Assembly (NCBI GenBank): GCA_023436395.1
Contig: JAEZJJ010000094.1
Span: 25,376-89,375, forward strand
Origin: Bacillota bacterium
GTDB lineage: Bacteria > Bacillota > Clostridia > Lachnospirales > Cellulosilyticaceae
DNA length: 64,000 bases
Direction of reading: 5' to 3'
Shown: positions 56,801 to 64,000 of the stretch, in pieces
How positions within the stretch are numbered: position 1 is the stretch's first letter
Layout: every line of letters starts with the position of its first letter
Position numbers and translations under genes: made by a program
The notes under the pieces: generated by a model
Database searches by the model: none
Told to the model about the DNA's origin: nothing
What the model saw: only the letters and a program-made list of their open reading frames with translations

Positions 56801-57709
56801 AAAACAGAAGGTTTATATCCTGATAAAGTACCAGGCAGAGGATTAATTAGTCAAGATTATCCAGTGGAGTTTCAAACAGCCTTGCCATATAAGGCTGATG
56901 GTAATGTATTAGAAACAATCAAATATTTAGCAAGCATAAAAGACATGGGAACAGCGCTACCTATTCCACAGATGCCACAAGAAATAGATTTATTACAACT
57001 TAATACATATCATACAGGTGATGCAATGCATATTGGTCTTAATCAAAACGATTTAAAACCTGTAACTGTAGATTTAAAGAATCAATATGTATTAATGGTA
57101 GCAGGGGATACACAGACGGGTAAGAGCACGACACTTATATCATGGATAAAGACTATTAAGTCTATATATGGTGCTGATAAATGCATGCTCTGTGTAGCTG
57201 ATTCAAGTAATATGGGCTTATTTTCTATTGTACAGCAAGATGGGGTGATAGATATGAATACAACCCCAGGGCTAGCAGCAGAATTAATAAAAGTAGTAGA
57301 AGTAAGGCAACAACAGCTTAATGAATGCCGAAAAGAAGGTAAAAACATAGAAGAACTCTATAGCAAATGGAAGCAATTTATTATCGTCATAGATAATATT
57401 GTAGAGTATGCTGATGGGCTCGAATTGAAAATGTCAGAAGCTATAGAACTTATTATTAAAAAGGGGTATGGGCTTAAAATTACCTTATTAGTAGGGGGAG
57501 CAGATGAAGAGATCTCTAGAGGATGGGATAAAGTAGTGAAAGCCATAAAGGCTGTCCAAGTAGGTGTATTAATAGGCAGTATTAAAGAGCAGAGCTTATT
57601 TGGTGTTCGAGTGCCTTCTAGAAGTTATGAAAAGGAGCTTGAGTGGGGAGATGGCTATTATATCATCAAAAATAAATATATACCACTTAGGTTAGGGCAA
57701 GTGAAATAG
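53807..57709 (+). CDS. essC: EssC/YukBA-type type VII secretion ATPase
   Basis: The motor of type VII secretion. Its 1300 residues have a short cytoplasmic N-terminus, two membrane helices (~45-90) and three FtsK/SpoIIIE domains. D1: Walker A AGTTGSGKSE (~480), Walker B IADEFAEL (~590). D2: YGAAGSGKTI (~826), Walker B IIIDNYF. D3: AGDTQTGKST (~1100), Walker B VIDNIV. Only D1 has the catalytic glutamate after the aspartate, as expected if D1 does the hydrolysis. The N-terminal pair of FHA domains found in T7SSb EssC (about 1480 residues) is missing, so the N-terminus is closer to actinobacterial EccC. Ribosome site AAGGAAGG. Confidence 0.92.
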   Translation: MEESKGIIFSRPPRFLPEIPRGEVDIPSPPSNQSKPEINWLTILLPPFVMIGASVAMVILMNRNPIYVMISIVTTCVSIFISLLNATTQIKKYKKYVKTRKTKYLQLITDLKTELDIGRQQQIAAMNEINPPPQDCLVRLTNVESTLWERTPAHSDFLSVRMGIGSVPTTLKPKYQKAQFSIEVDPLQEEPEKLGKEFEMAHNVPVCLDLIKSEISGIAGTPEAVRELLKVIALQIITNHSYQDVKIVLVLKEEELKEWEWIKQVPHIWDDNLNVRFMICGPIIAHSTLGMIFEELKAREAKKDDTKHTYQGLSQYLFIVTDSELLEEEPIAKYLYSGHAYMGVTAIFTSERKEFLPMNCKSVVTIQGKVGTYAYKESSKQIQFNIDQVATSDLEKASRIMAPIRLKKSTNHFSLPKSITLLEMLQAKKVDEVDVISRWKNNKTYNGMGVPIGVRAGGELFNLDMQAYETSHGPHGLVAGTTGSGKSELLQSIIISLAVNFHPYDVVFVLIDYKGGGMADIFKGMPHLVGTITNLGGNQTNRALVSIKSELKRRQQIFSEYEVNNIDKYQKLFHAGKAKEPLPHLIMIADEFAELKAEQPEFMKELVSTARVGRSLGVHLILATQKPAGVVDDQIWSNSRFKICLKVQDEADSRDVIKRPDAARIKEPGRGYIQVGNDEIFEMFQSAFSGADYDPSGESKKNKKEKKLFKIGLDGRKQQIYPLFQEHIDKSEKDSQLKAMVNYITEVAKINGIEGLKGPWLPPLQETLYMDDLEGLVSASVEVQKQKWENDKEELIATVGKVDDPKAQHQGELKLDFVNEGNLLIYGAAGSGKTILIETIIMSLAYKYSPQHFNFYVMDFGGGTLKKYVRLPHCGGVMGIEEEDKLYQFILFINRLMEQRKEAFAEELVPNLSAYNSISSKKFPYMMIIIDNYFALTETYDDINESIMQLAREGLKYGIYFIVTATSNVFVRYKFSINFKQSIALQLTDLGEYPSIVGKTEGLYPDKVPGRGLISQDYPVEFQTALPYKADGNVLETIKYLASIKDMGTALPIPQMPQEIDLLQLNTYHTGDAMHIGLNQNDLKPVTVDLKNQYVLMVAGDTQTGKSTTLISWIKTIKSIYGADKCMLCVADSSNMGLFSIVQQDGVIDMNTTPGLAAELIKVVEVRQQQLNECRKEGKNIEELYSKWKQFIIVIDNIVEYADGLELKMSEAIELIIKKGYGLKITLLVGGADEEISRGWDKVVKAIKAVQVGVLIGSIKEQSLFGVRVPSRSYEKELEWGDGYYIIKNKYIPLRLGQVK

Positions 57710-57773
57710 AGTTAAAGGGGTATATTGCAGCTATGCTGACGATATAAATAAAACAAATAAGGAGTGATGAAAA

Positions 57774-58070
57774 ATGGCAAAAATGGAGTTTACAGTAGAT
57801 GGAGCTAGAGGAGTACAAACTCAACTTACCACATATTCTGACACACTTGCGAAAGCGAAAGCCACATTAGATAAGAATATAGCAGCTACTGAGTCATGGT
57901 GGATTGGAGAGACAGGGAAAGCATTTATAAGGCAGTATGATGAATTTAAACCTAGTTTAGATGATTTGAAAACATTGGTAGATGATTTAAAAGATCAAAT
58001 GGATAAAATTGTTGTAACAATGCAAAAGTACGATGAAGAAGGCGCCAAGAGATATGGCGGCTCAAGATAA
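57774..58070 (+). CDS. WXG100 protein (EsxA-like) 1
   Basis: At 98 residues it forms a helical hairpin with the turn motif W43-I-G45 (ESWWIGETG). It belongs to the small secreted WXG100 family, which dimerises and is exported by EssC-type motors. A strong AAGGAG site and a 64-base gap after essC are seen. The C-terminal helix ends in charged residues (QKYDEEGAKRYGGSR). Pairing with the next gene as a heterodimer is likely because the two are adjacent. Confidence 0.93.
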   Translation: MAKMEFTVDGARGVQTQLTTYSDTLAKAKATLDKNIAATESWWIGETGKAFIRQYDEFKPSLDDLKTLVDDLKDQMDKIVVTMQKYDEEGAKRYGGSR

Positions 58071-58094
58071 TAAGAAAGAGTTGGAGGGATAAAG

Positions 58095-58400
58095 ATGGCA
58101 GAGATAATGAAATTTGATACCGATGAAGCAGTAGCAGTAAGAGGTCAGTTAGAAACAGCAGCTGTAAGTATAGAAGATGTACTTGCAGAGTTAGGTAAGA
58201 CATTTAATAGTGTAAGAGATTGGTGGGTAGGTGATTCAGTAGAAGGATATATTGCTCAGTACGAAAGAATTAGTAAACCAGTAGGTGAACTGATTAAGAG
58301 TGTAAGAACGATTGAGAAGCAAATTGATAGTACAATTGCTGATAAACAAGAACAAGAGACTGAGATTAAGGGCATCTTAGATCAATCTTTTGCTAACTAA
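58095..58400 (+). CDS. WXG100 protein (EsxB-like) 2
   Basis: At 101 residues it has the turn motif W44-V-G46 (RDWWVGDSV) between two helices (EAVAVRGQLETAAVSIEDVL and SKPVGELIKSVRTIEKQIDS). It differs enough from the preceding protein to be its partner rather than a recent copy. GGAGGG precedes the ATG. The hairpin at 58421-58463 lies directly behind the stop and may stabilise or end the transcript, favouring high levels of the two WXG100 proteins. Confidence 0.93.
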   Translation: MAEIMKFDTDEAVAVRGQLETAAVSIEDVLAELGKTFNSVRDWWVGDSVEGYIAQYERISKPVGELIKSVRTIEKQIDSTIADKQEQETEIKGILDQSFAN

Positions 58401-58420
58401 AAAGAGGTTATAGTTTATAG

Positions 58421-58463
58421 AGCTAAAAGACTACAAAGAATAATAGGGGGTAGTCTTTTAGCT
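58421..58463 (+). terminator. Intercistronic hairpin after the WXG100 pair
   Basis: Stem AGCTAAAAGACTA (58421-58433) with its complement (58451-58463), 13 bp perfect, without a proper T run. It is more likely a partial terminator or RNA-stabilising stem than a full stop. Confidence 0.6.
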
Positions 58464-58512
58464 ATCTAATAATATAAAAGAGATTTCTAGGAAATAGATA
58501 GGGGGTCTAAAT

Positions 58513-58821
58513 ATGGTTAGCTTAACCGGCATTATAAGTAGTGTAGGAAGTTTTGTGGGGAAATTTTCAGAAGGAAAAAGACTAGCAAAGAAAGCAAGTG
58601 GAGATATTAAGATGAGTTGGGAAGGGGAGGCAAGAAATGTATTTGATGAGACATATACAGAGGTAGATGTAGATGTTATTGGGGTATGTGATAACTATGA
58701 GAAAATTAATGCAAAAATACGATCGTTACAAAGTAGCATTGAGGTAGAAGAAAATAGAAGGCGAGAAGAACGCATTCAGCAACGCTTACAACAACGTACA
58801 CAAAGGAATTATGGTAGATAA
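58513..58821 (+). CDS. WXG-like small helical protein, possible effector partner
   Basis: At 102 residues it has a W36-E-G38 turn (MSWEGEAR) between a short N-terminal helix and a long C-terminal one that ends in a highly basic, glutamine-rich tail (RRREERIQQRLQQRTQRNYG). Its position directly before a large effector gene matches the Lap-type partner proteins that bind LXG effectors and guide them to EssC. That role is inference; the WXG-like pattern is seen. The ribosome site is GGGGG. Confidence 0.75.
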   Translation: MVSLTGIISSVGSFVGKFSEGKRLAKKASGDIKMSWEGEARNVFDETYTEVDVDVIGVCDNYEKINAKIRSLQSSIEVEENRRREERIQQRLQQRTQRNYGR

Positions 58822-58898
58822 GCACGTAGCATTTAATAGATAAAGCAAAGAGGGGAAAACGGATTAGTGAGAATAAAGAAGGGGAGATACATCGCACT

Positions 58899-61238
58899 AT
58901 GGTCAATAAGATCAAGGTAGATACGGATGAGATAAGAAAGCTACTGAGTTGCCTGAAGACGAATATAGGCAGTATTATAAAAACCCATAATAATAAGAAA
59001 CAAAGCATTCATAGTAAGATGCAAAGTGTCATTAATGAATACGGTAATTGTAGTGAGATTTGTAGTGAGGCAAGAGCTATCATAAGCTTACTAGAAGAAG
59101 CAGACCGGGCAGTTAGAAGAATGACACCTCGGTATGAAGACATTATAAGTGGACTAGAATATACCGTCAGTAGTACCAAACAATGTGAAAGAGATATCAA
59201 GAGAATAATAGGTATAGAAAGCATTGAGCAGCCTCATGTAAGGGATAGAAATACAAGAAAAGTTAGCACCAGAAAGATAGAAGCGGACTCAGACCTAATA
59301 GAAGAAGAGATAGAGGATGAAGGCGTAGAAGAAGACTGGGGAATGGAAGAAAACCTAACAGGTCTCATGGGAGGAATAAGTCTAATGGATTTATCCTTTC
59401 AGTTAGAAGGAAATAGGCCTAATAATGACCTTATTCTTGCTAAGGGAACAAGTGAGATAGAAGCAAAGCGGCTAATCAAGGTAGAAAAATATACAAGTTT
59501 ACTCAATCAATCTATAGCAGATGGACAAGGTGAACCACAGTGGTTACTAGATGCTCTAGCAGCACTGGGGGTTTCCTACAGTATGCTAGGAAAAGAAAAG
59601 CTACTCCAACAAGATTTTACAGAAACTATAGTTGAAAAAATGACCAACTTGTTTCAGGATACACTTAAAAAGTATAATGAGCTTAGGACAGAAGAATTAA
59701 GAGGGCTCAAAGAAAGATTGAAAAGTGGAAATTTACCTCAGCTTACAGAATCAGATATCACCTTTTATGAACAAATGCCCACCATGCTCAGTGAATTAGG
59801 AATAAGCTTAAGCACCAAAGATCAAGCCAACTTACTTTCTTGCTTACGTATAAAGGGAGAAGTAGAGCGTATAGATTTAAAAAGGTTTGGTTTAACACCT
59901 GAAAGTGGTATCAGTGAGAAGGAACTAGAAGAGTTAAGTAGAACGATTACATTAAAGTATGATGCAGAGTATTACAATAAGAAAAACACAGAAGCATTTA
60001 ATCAAAAGTTAGACTTATTTAATAGCTTTATTACAGATGTGAATATGAATGCAGTAGCCCTAGGGGAAGCAACGGTAGACCTAGGCGTAGATATGGCAGT
60101 AGGGGCATATAAGATAGGCGTTGAGCCAGTGGGAAGATTAGGTGACTTATTTGCAGCATGGAACCTTAAAAACTTAGGGGGGATTTCACAGGAGGCATTT
60201 GATAAGAAGTTTAATGACTATTGTAACTATGCAGATAACCTCACAAGTGGTTTAGGAAGTGCCTTGATTAATGTAGGAAATACCAATCTAGAAGAAAACA
60301 CGATTCTAAGCCCACTCTATTATACAGCTACAGGTTTTAATGAGTACATGCAGGGAAATATGACACATGAAGAAAAAATCACCTATTTTAAGAAGGTCAT
60401 AGAATCGGTAATGATTGTAGAAGGTGGCATAAAAGGGGTACAAAAAGGTAGTACAATAGTTAAAAGTAAGCTAGAGGCTTCAACGGTAAAAGCAGGGGCA
60501 GTAGAAGGATTAAATCAAGTAGATGAACTAATAAAAAGTAGTGATGATTTAAGATACGAAAAATACTGGGATGACCTAGCAAAGAGAACGAATGATATGC
60601 CATCTAACTGGACACCAGAAGAGTATCAAAAATATTTAAATGCTACAGAAAAAGTAGAAGCAGAGTTAGCACTTAAGAAAATAGATGGAGATGAACTAAT
60701 AAAGTCTAGAAATACTGTAGTTAAAGAGAGAGTGAGTAAAGCTAGGGAGATAGCCATAGAAAAAGGAACACCAAAAACTTGGGAAGAGTTTTTGGTGATA
60801 AATTCAGGAAAAAGTGTAGAGGAAGCATCAGTTTATTATATTGAACTTATTGAAAAACAGTCTCCATGGCCTGAGAACTTTGTACCACAGCAAAAAATTC
60901 TCAAGTCGGGTGACACTTTTCAGATGGCACTAGATAGTATGCAACCAGTAACTTCTCCAGGTAATTTTGCAACATTTGATGATATACCTAACGTTGGTTA
61001 TGTTAGAGACAATCTAGCAGTAAAGTCAGATTGGAAAGTAGATTGTAGTAAAGTTGTTACTTACAGAGTTAAACAAGGTGTGGAGTTACCTGTACTTGAA
61101 GGACCAGTTGGTCCACAAATAGATATAAATGCTGACAAGTACTTACCGGGGGGAGGGACTCAAATTCAAATGCTACTAGACAGAAATGTTAATAAAATGG
61201 ATTATTTAGAAATTGTATCTATACGATCAATTAATTAA
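58899..61238 (+). CDS. LXG-like type VII effector with TNT-like C-terminal toxin domain
   Basis: The 779-residue protein has no signal peptide. Residues ~1-110 are helical and resemble the WXG/LXG targeting domains (VDTDEIRKLLSCLKTNIGSI, LLEEADRAVRRM). A long helical middle (~180-600) with a small-residue-rich segment (DLGVDMAVGAYKIGVEPVGR) follows. The C-terminus (~660-779) contains WPENFVP, TYRVKQGVELPVLEGPVGPQ and LPGGGTQIQML (~748). The last two resemble the end of tuberculosis necrotizing toxin-type NAD glycohydrolases (VxxGxxxPxF...GGGTQY, whose Gln is catalytic). The toxin assignment is tentative. The next gene, 11 bases later, is a plausible immunity gene. Confidence 0.75.
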   Translation: MVNKIKVDTDEIRKLLSCLKTNIGSIIKTHNNKKQSIHSKMQSVINEYGNCSEICSEARAIISLLEEADRAVRRMTPRYEDIISGLEYTVSSTKQCERDIKRIIGIESIEQPHVRDRNTRKVSTRKIEADSDLIEEEIEDEGVEEDWGMEENLTGLMGGISLMDLSFQLEGNRPNNDLILAKGTSEIEAKRLIKVEKYTSLLNQSIADGQGEPQWLLDALAALGVSYSMLGKEKLLQQDFTETIVEKMTNLFQDTLKKYNELRTEELRGLKERLKSGNLPQLTESDITFYEQMPTMLSELGISLSTKDQANLLSCLRIKGEVERIDLKRFGLTPESGISEKELEELSRTITLKYDAEYYNKKNTEAFNQKLDLFNSFITDVNMNAVALGEATVDLGVDMAVGAYKIGVEPVGRLGDLFAAWNLKNLGGISQEAFDKKFNDYCNYADNLTSGLGSALINVGNTNLEENTILSPLYYTATGFNEYMQGNMTHEEKITYFKKVIESVMIVEGGIKGVQKGSTIVKSKLEASTVKAGAVEGLNQVDELIKSSDDLRYEKYWDDLAKRTNDMPSNWTPEEYQKYLNATEKVEAELALKKIDGDELIKSRNTVVKERVSKAREIAIEKGTPKTWEEFLVINSGKSVEEASVYYIELIEKQSPWPENFVPQQKILKSGDTFQMALDSMQPVTSPGNFATFDDIPNVGYVRDNLAVKSDWKVDCSKVVTYRVKQGVELPVLEGPVGPQIDINADKYLPGGGTQIQMLLDRNVNKMDYLEIVSIRSIN

Positions 61239-61249
61239 AGGAGGAGAAT

Positions 61250-61807
61250 ATGACGGTAGAAAATTTTATTTGGAATAGCCAGGATCAAAGCGTAAGTTGG
61301 AAACATAATGGAGAAACAATTAAAGAAATATATGAGAATGCATATTTTGCTACTGTTAATACACAACAAAATTTTGTGTACATTGAGGCAGGGGAAAATT
61401 ATCATCAAGACCAAGTATATTACATTTCTTTTGATGGGAGACAAATATTTAAATTTGATAAGTTGAGGAATAAGGTTAGTTGGTTATATCAAAACAAAAT
61501 GGTTGAAGTTAGTTGTGAAAATCTTGTAAATGCCCAATTCTATATTGAGAAAGGGGTAATTATGGTAATCACAGATTCAAAACAATTTTCTGGAAGATTA
61601 CAAGCATTTACATTAAATGGAATAAAGCTGTTTGAAAAGGAACCACCACAGGGGTATAGTTTTGTAAATTTATCAACTTATAAGGATGAACCTTCCGTTG
61701 TATGCGATGCAGGAAAATCTAATGCAGATACTTACGGTCGAAGCTGTTGGCATTTTTCTATTGATATTAAGACGGGCAGTATGAGTAAAGAAAATTTAGC
61801 ATATTAA
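61250..61807 (+). CDS. Probable immunity protein for the upstream effector
   Basis: At 185 residues it is soluble, with no signal or membrane segment. It is beta-rich with WNSQDQSVSWKHNGETIKEI, QVYYISFDGRQIFKFDKL and CWHFSIDIKTGSM. It resembles no family I can name. The role is inferred only from position: a small gene with a good GGAGG site directly following the toxin-domain end, as in other polymorphic toxin loci. Confidence 0.6.
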   Translation: MTVENFIWNSQDQSVSWKHNGETIKEIYENAYFATVNTQQNFVYIEAGENYHQDQVYYISFDGRQIFKFDKLRNKVSWLYQNKMVEVSCENLVNAQFYIEKGVIMVITDSKQFSGRLQAFTLNGIKLFEKEPPQGYSFVNLSTYKDEPSVVCDAGKSNADTYGRSCWHFSIDIKTGSMSKENLAY

Positions 61808-62018
61808 GTAAGTTTAAGGTGGATACTGTGCAGAATGATGAAATCTCTATTATATGTGAGGAATTTTTAGATAAATAGTAAATGATCAGTGATGATATCT
61901 AAATCCTAACTTTTGTCCAATCAAATGTTTCAAGGATATAGATGAAGCAAGAGCTAGATGGAAACAAATCCAAAATGAGTATCCAGATGCCAAGATAAGT
62001 TTTGAACAAGTCCTAGCA
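61808..62018 (+). other. Toxin-gene junction between two cassettes
   Basis: After the immunity gene an open frame reappears behind a TGA at 61893-61895. It runs in phase with the next gene as YLNPNFCPIKCFKDIDEARA, then RWKQIQNEYPDAKISFEQV. No ribosome site precedes this frame. It looks like the torn middle of an effector gene whose N-terminus was replaced or lost. Confidence 0.5.
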
Positions 62019-63305
62019 ATGCTGAAAATGGAGGATGAAAGACTAGCTCTTTATAAGCCGAAGCAGACAGATTCAGAACGCATACAAGATGCAGGACAAG
62101 CCGTATTAGATCTTGCCTCTATTGCAACAGCAGTTGCAGGACACCCTTATATTTCTATAGCCCTAGAAGGTGGAAATGCAGTAGTTTCAGGTACAAGAGA
62201 AAACTATGATGACATGTATATAAGAATCATGGGCATCTGTCTATTTGGTGCAGGAGAATACCTGAAGTATGCAGATACAGGGGTAGAACTTACAGAAGAA
62301 GCTCTAAAAGCCAATGCAAGAAAGTTATCTGGGCTAAGTAGTAATGAGATTAAAACAGCAGTAACCCAAAGGGATATAGTAACAGTACAGCTTCGAGATG
62401 GAACCGAAATAATCTGTAGCCGTGCCAATTTAAATGCTGATGATTTGATAAAGCTTAATGTGGGAGAACGATTAAAGAAAGCAAAGTCACAGTACTACGA
62501 TAAGTTATTTGAAGGTGCATTAGATGATTCAGCATGGGAGAAATTAACAAAATATGCTGAAGAAAATATGATTAGTTTAAATAGCATGTCATGGGAAGAG
62601 AAATCAGTACTACTTAGTCGATATAAGGTTGATATTATGAGTGACGAATATGCTTTGAAATATGTAACTCATAAGGCACAAAAAATGATGAAGTTGTCTG
62701 ATGCCCAATTAGAAGAATATATGAAGAGTGGTTACAAAGCCACTAACTACTACAGTATCTTAAATCAAGATAAAAGTTATAGAAGTGCAGAAGTTTATTT
62801 GAAAAGTTTAGAAAACACCCCACTAATGAATAATTGGAAAGAAATGTTTTATGCACCAAATAGTAAGGTAGTAGTGAGCTATATGCCACAAGAGGCATAT
62901 AATAACTTTGTCTTGGGGTATGGAAGTATAGGAAGAACTGGAGAAAAAGGGGGACAATTTGTTATTCCACAAGTGATAGGAGATTCTGTAGAAAGTAAAT
63001 TGGCTCATCTAGGGTCTATTACTGAGGTGACACCTGAATTTAAAACCCAACTAGCACAAGAATTAGGGTTACCATTAGAGACTTTTAAGTCAGGAGTAGT
63101 GAGGGTAGAAATCCCCTTGGATGGAAATATAAATTTGCATATGGTAACCGGTATAGAGGATGGCTGCAATTATCAGTGGATACCAGGGGGGAAAACATTA
63201 GGTGGGACCACAGAAGGGATGATTCGCCAGATTACAAAAGCGGATGACCCTGATTTATATAATTGGATTATTAATCATGTAAAGGGAAATAGTAAAGGAG
63301 AATAA
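62019..63305 (+). CDS. Orphan effector C-terminal region (second toxin tip)
   Basis: From ATG 62019 it has 428 residues, and the frame stays open 41 codons further upstream. It lacks the N-terminal WXG/LXG targeting domain. The early part (QDAGQAVLDLASIATAVAGH, then ISIALEGGNAVVSG) is a small-residue hydrophobic segment like the pre-toxin region of polymorphic toxins. The final ~120 residues (NNFVLGYGSIGRTGEKGGQF, then WIPGGKTLGGTTEGMIRQI) form a separate tip of unknown activity. The ATG has no clear ribosome site. It is probably a silent cassette that could recombine onto the complete effector upstream, or a decayed gene. An immunity-like gene follows after three bases. Confidence 0.55.
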   Translation: MLKMEDERLALYKPKQTDSERIQDAGQAVLDLASIATAVAGHPYISIALEGGNAVVSGTRENYDDMYIRIMGICLFGAGEYLKYADTGVELTEEALKANARKLSGLSSNEIKTAVTQRDIVTVQLRDGTEIICSRANLNADDLIKLNVGERLKKAKSQYYDKLFEGALDDSAWEKLTKYAEENMISLNSMSWEEKSVLLSRYKVDIMSDEYALKYVTHKAQKMMKLSDAQLEEYMKSGYKATNYYSILNQDKSYRSAEVYLKSLENTPLMNNWKEMFYAPNSKVVVSYMPQEAYNNFVLGYGSIGRTGEKGGQFVIPQVIGDSVESKLAHLGSITEVTPEFKTQLAQELGLPLETFKSGVVRVEIPLDGNINLHMVTGIEDGCNYQWIPGGKTLGGTTEGMIRQITKADDPDLYNWIINHVKGNSKGE

Positions 63306-63308
63306 CAA

Positions 63309-63800
63309 ATGATAGATGCTGAATTAAATAGAGAAGGATTATTGGTGGCAATAAGAAGAAAGGAATTAGATGAATTTTTAACAGGGAGAGGCTTGTATAG
63401 GTTAGGCTATAATCAGTATGCCCCTGGGAATAGCATGCTCAACTTAGCACCAGCCATGGAAGCAATCTATAGTTATTATAGAGATGTACCACATGCAAGA
63501 GTAGACTTAGCACTAGAAGAGGCATTGCTAGATTGGTTAAATTGGAAATCAGGAATAGGTGTATATGCTGTTTTTTCTTTTTTAAGTTATCAATTAAAAA
63601 TGGAGCAAAGTAATGAGTCACCATTTAATGTGAATCAAACAAAGCTTATTAAGAAATTGAAAAAAGCTTTAGATTTATATGGAGATGAATTAAAAGTACG
63701 AAAAGACTATGAAGGAGAAAGTCTAAAAGAAGGTTTATGGGAAGCCATGCATATTGAAAATCAAATTAATATAGATAAATATAATATCAGGATTTTATAA
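63309..63800 (+). CDS. Probable immunity protein for the orphan toxin tip
   Basis: At 163 residues it is soluble and mainly helical (MIDAELNREGLLVAIRRKEL, LDWLNWKSGIGVYAVFSFLS, TKLIKKLKKALDLYGDEL). An AAAGGAG site lies before the ATG, so it can be translated independently of the orphan tip. Keeping an immunity gene with an orphan cassette is common in polymorphic toxin loci. No family recognised. Confidence 0.55.
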   Translation: MIDAELNREGLLVAIRRKELDEFLTGRGLYRLGYNQYAPGNSMLNLAPAMEAIYSYYRDVPHARVDLALEEALLDWLNWKSGIGVYAVFSFLSYQLKMEQSNESPFNVNQTKLIKKLKKALDLYGDELKVRKDYEGESLKEGLWEAMHIENQINIDKYNIRIL

Positions 63801-63897
63801 TTTTTGGAATAGAGTAAGAATAGAAATGTAAGAACTATAATAGGGAAAATATTATTAATAATATTTTAATAAAAAATAACAAGGGGAGAATAAAAAA

Positions 63898-64000
63898 ATG
63901 AAAAAAGGAATATTAAAAAGCTTAGCTGTAATGATGTTAATGGTGATGTGTGTACCACAAATTTTTGCATTACCACAAATTCGTGTGAGAGTAAATGGTA
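63898..64000 (+). CDS. Secreted protein, N-terminal fragment
   Basis: The window ends inside this gene. Thirty-four codons are visible: a signal peptide (MKKGILKSLAVMMLMVMC to IFA) then LPQIRVRVNG. A strand reading I-x-V-x-V-N-G right after the signal is common in copper-amine-oxidase N-terminal-like (stalk) domains of Clostridial surface proteins. That is a weak guess. AAGGGGAG precedes the ATG, and an AT-only palindrome (63846-63867) lies upstream. Confidence 0.7.
   Translation, partial: MKKGILKSLAVMMLMVMCVPQIFALPQIRVRVNG

Overview
The window comes from a low-GC Gram-positive of the Clostridia. The evidence is an AT-rich sequence, strong AGGAGG ribosome sites, a WalRK/YycHI/MurA block, an SLH-domain protein and Firmicute-type WXG100/EssC genes. 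The gene mix resembles Lachnospirales such as Cellulosilyticum, but that is an impression and I could not search for it.

Region 1 (1-30.5 kb) is a surface-polysaccharide locus. It opens with the 3' end of an O-antigen-ligase-like gene, a secreted PKD-like protein and a reverse-strand initiating sugar-phosphate transferase. Next comes a decayed patch (3.9-5.5 kb) with an ISLre2 transposase remnant and a fragment of another ligase/polymerase gene. From 5.5 to 26.8 kb lies a co-directional run: a GT4 transferase, an ABC exporter, GT2 and GT8 transferases, a CDP-deoxyhexose pathway (RfbF, RfbG, an SDR reductase, an RmlC-like epimerase, RfbH) and a ferredoxin/F420-type/pyruvyl-transferase fusion. 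The run ends with a GtrB-GtrA set carrying two large paralogous membrane proteins. An IS66 scrap follows, then rmlA, an rmlB broken by an in-frame TGA, a GT2 scrap and reverse-strand manA.

Region 2 (30.5-44.5 kb) is mostly housekeeping. It holds a hairpin-rich, GC-elevated gene-free stretch that may be a structured RNA and a lipid kinase. A ComK-like regulator follows, with a textbook promoter and a perfect LexA-type (SOS) palindrome, divergent from a small sigma factor. Then come an SLH-domain protein, an array of consecutive palindromes, a LysM membrane protein, walR-walK, a secreted protein, yycH, yycI and murA.

Region 3 (44.6-64 kb) is the most interesting. A divergent prepilin peptidase faces a tightly packed operon. 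That operon runs from a complete-looking Tad/Flp pilus motor set (CpaE-like, CpaB-like, a second MinD-like protein, CpaF, TadB, TadC, a Flp-like pilin, two TadE-like proteins) directly into type VII secretion genes (YukD/EsaB-like, a beta-propeller-like protein, EssC, two WXG100 proteins and a third WXG-like protein). It ends in a large LXG-like effector with a TNT-like C-terminus, a probable immunity gene, and a second orphan toxin tip with its own candidate immunity gene. EsaA, EssA and EssB, the usual T7SSb membrane partners, are absent. The arrangement suggests a hybrid machine in which Tad components serve a type VII exporter. This is inference from gene order and needs experiment.
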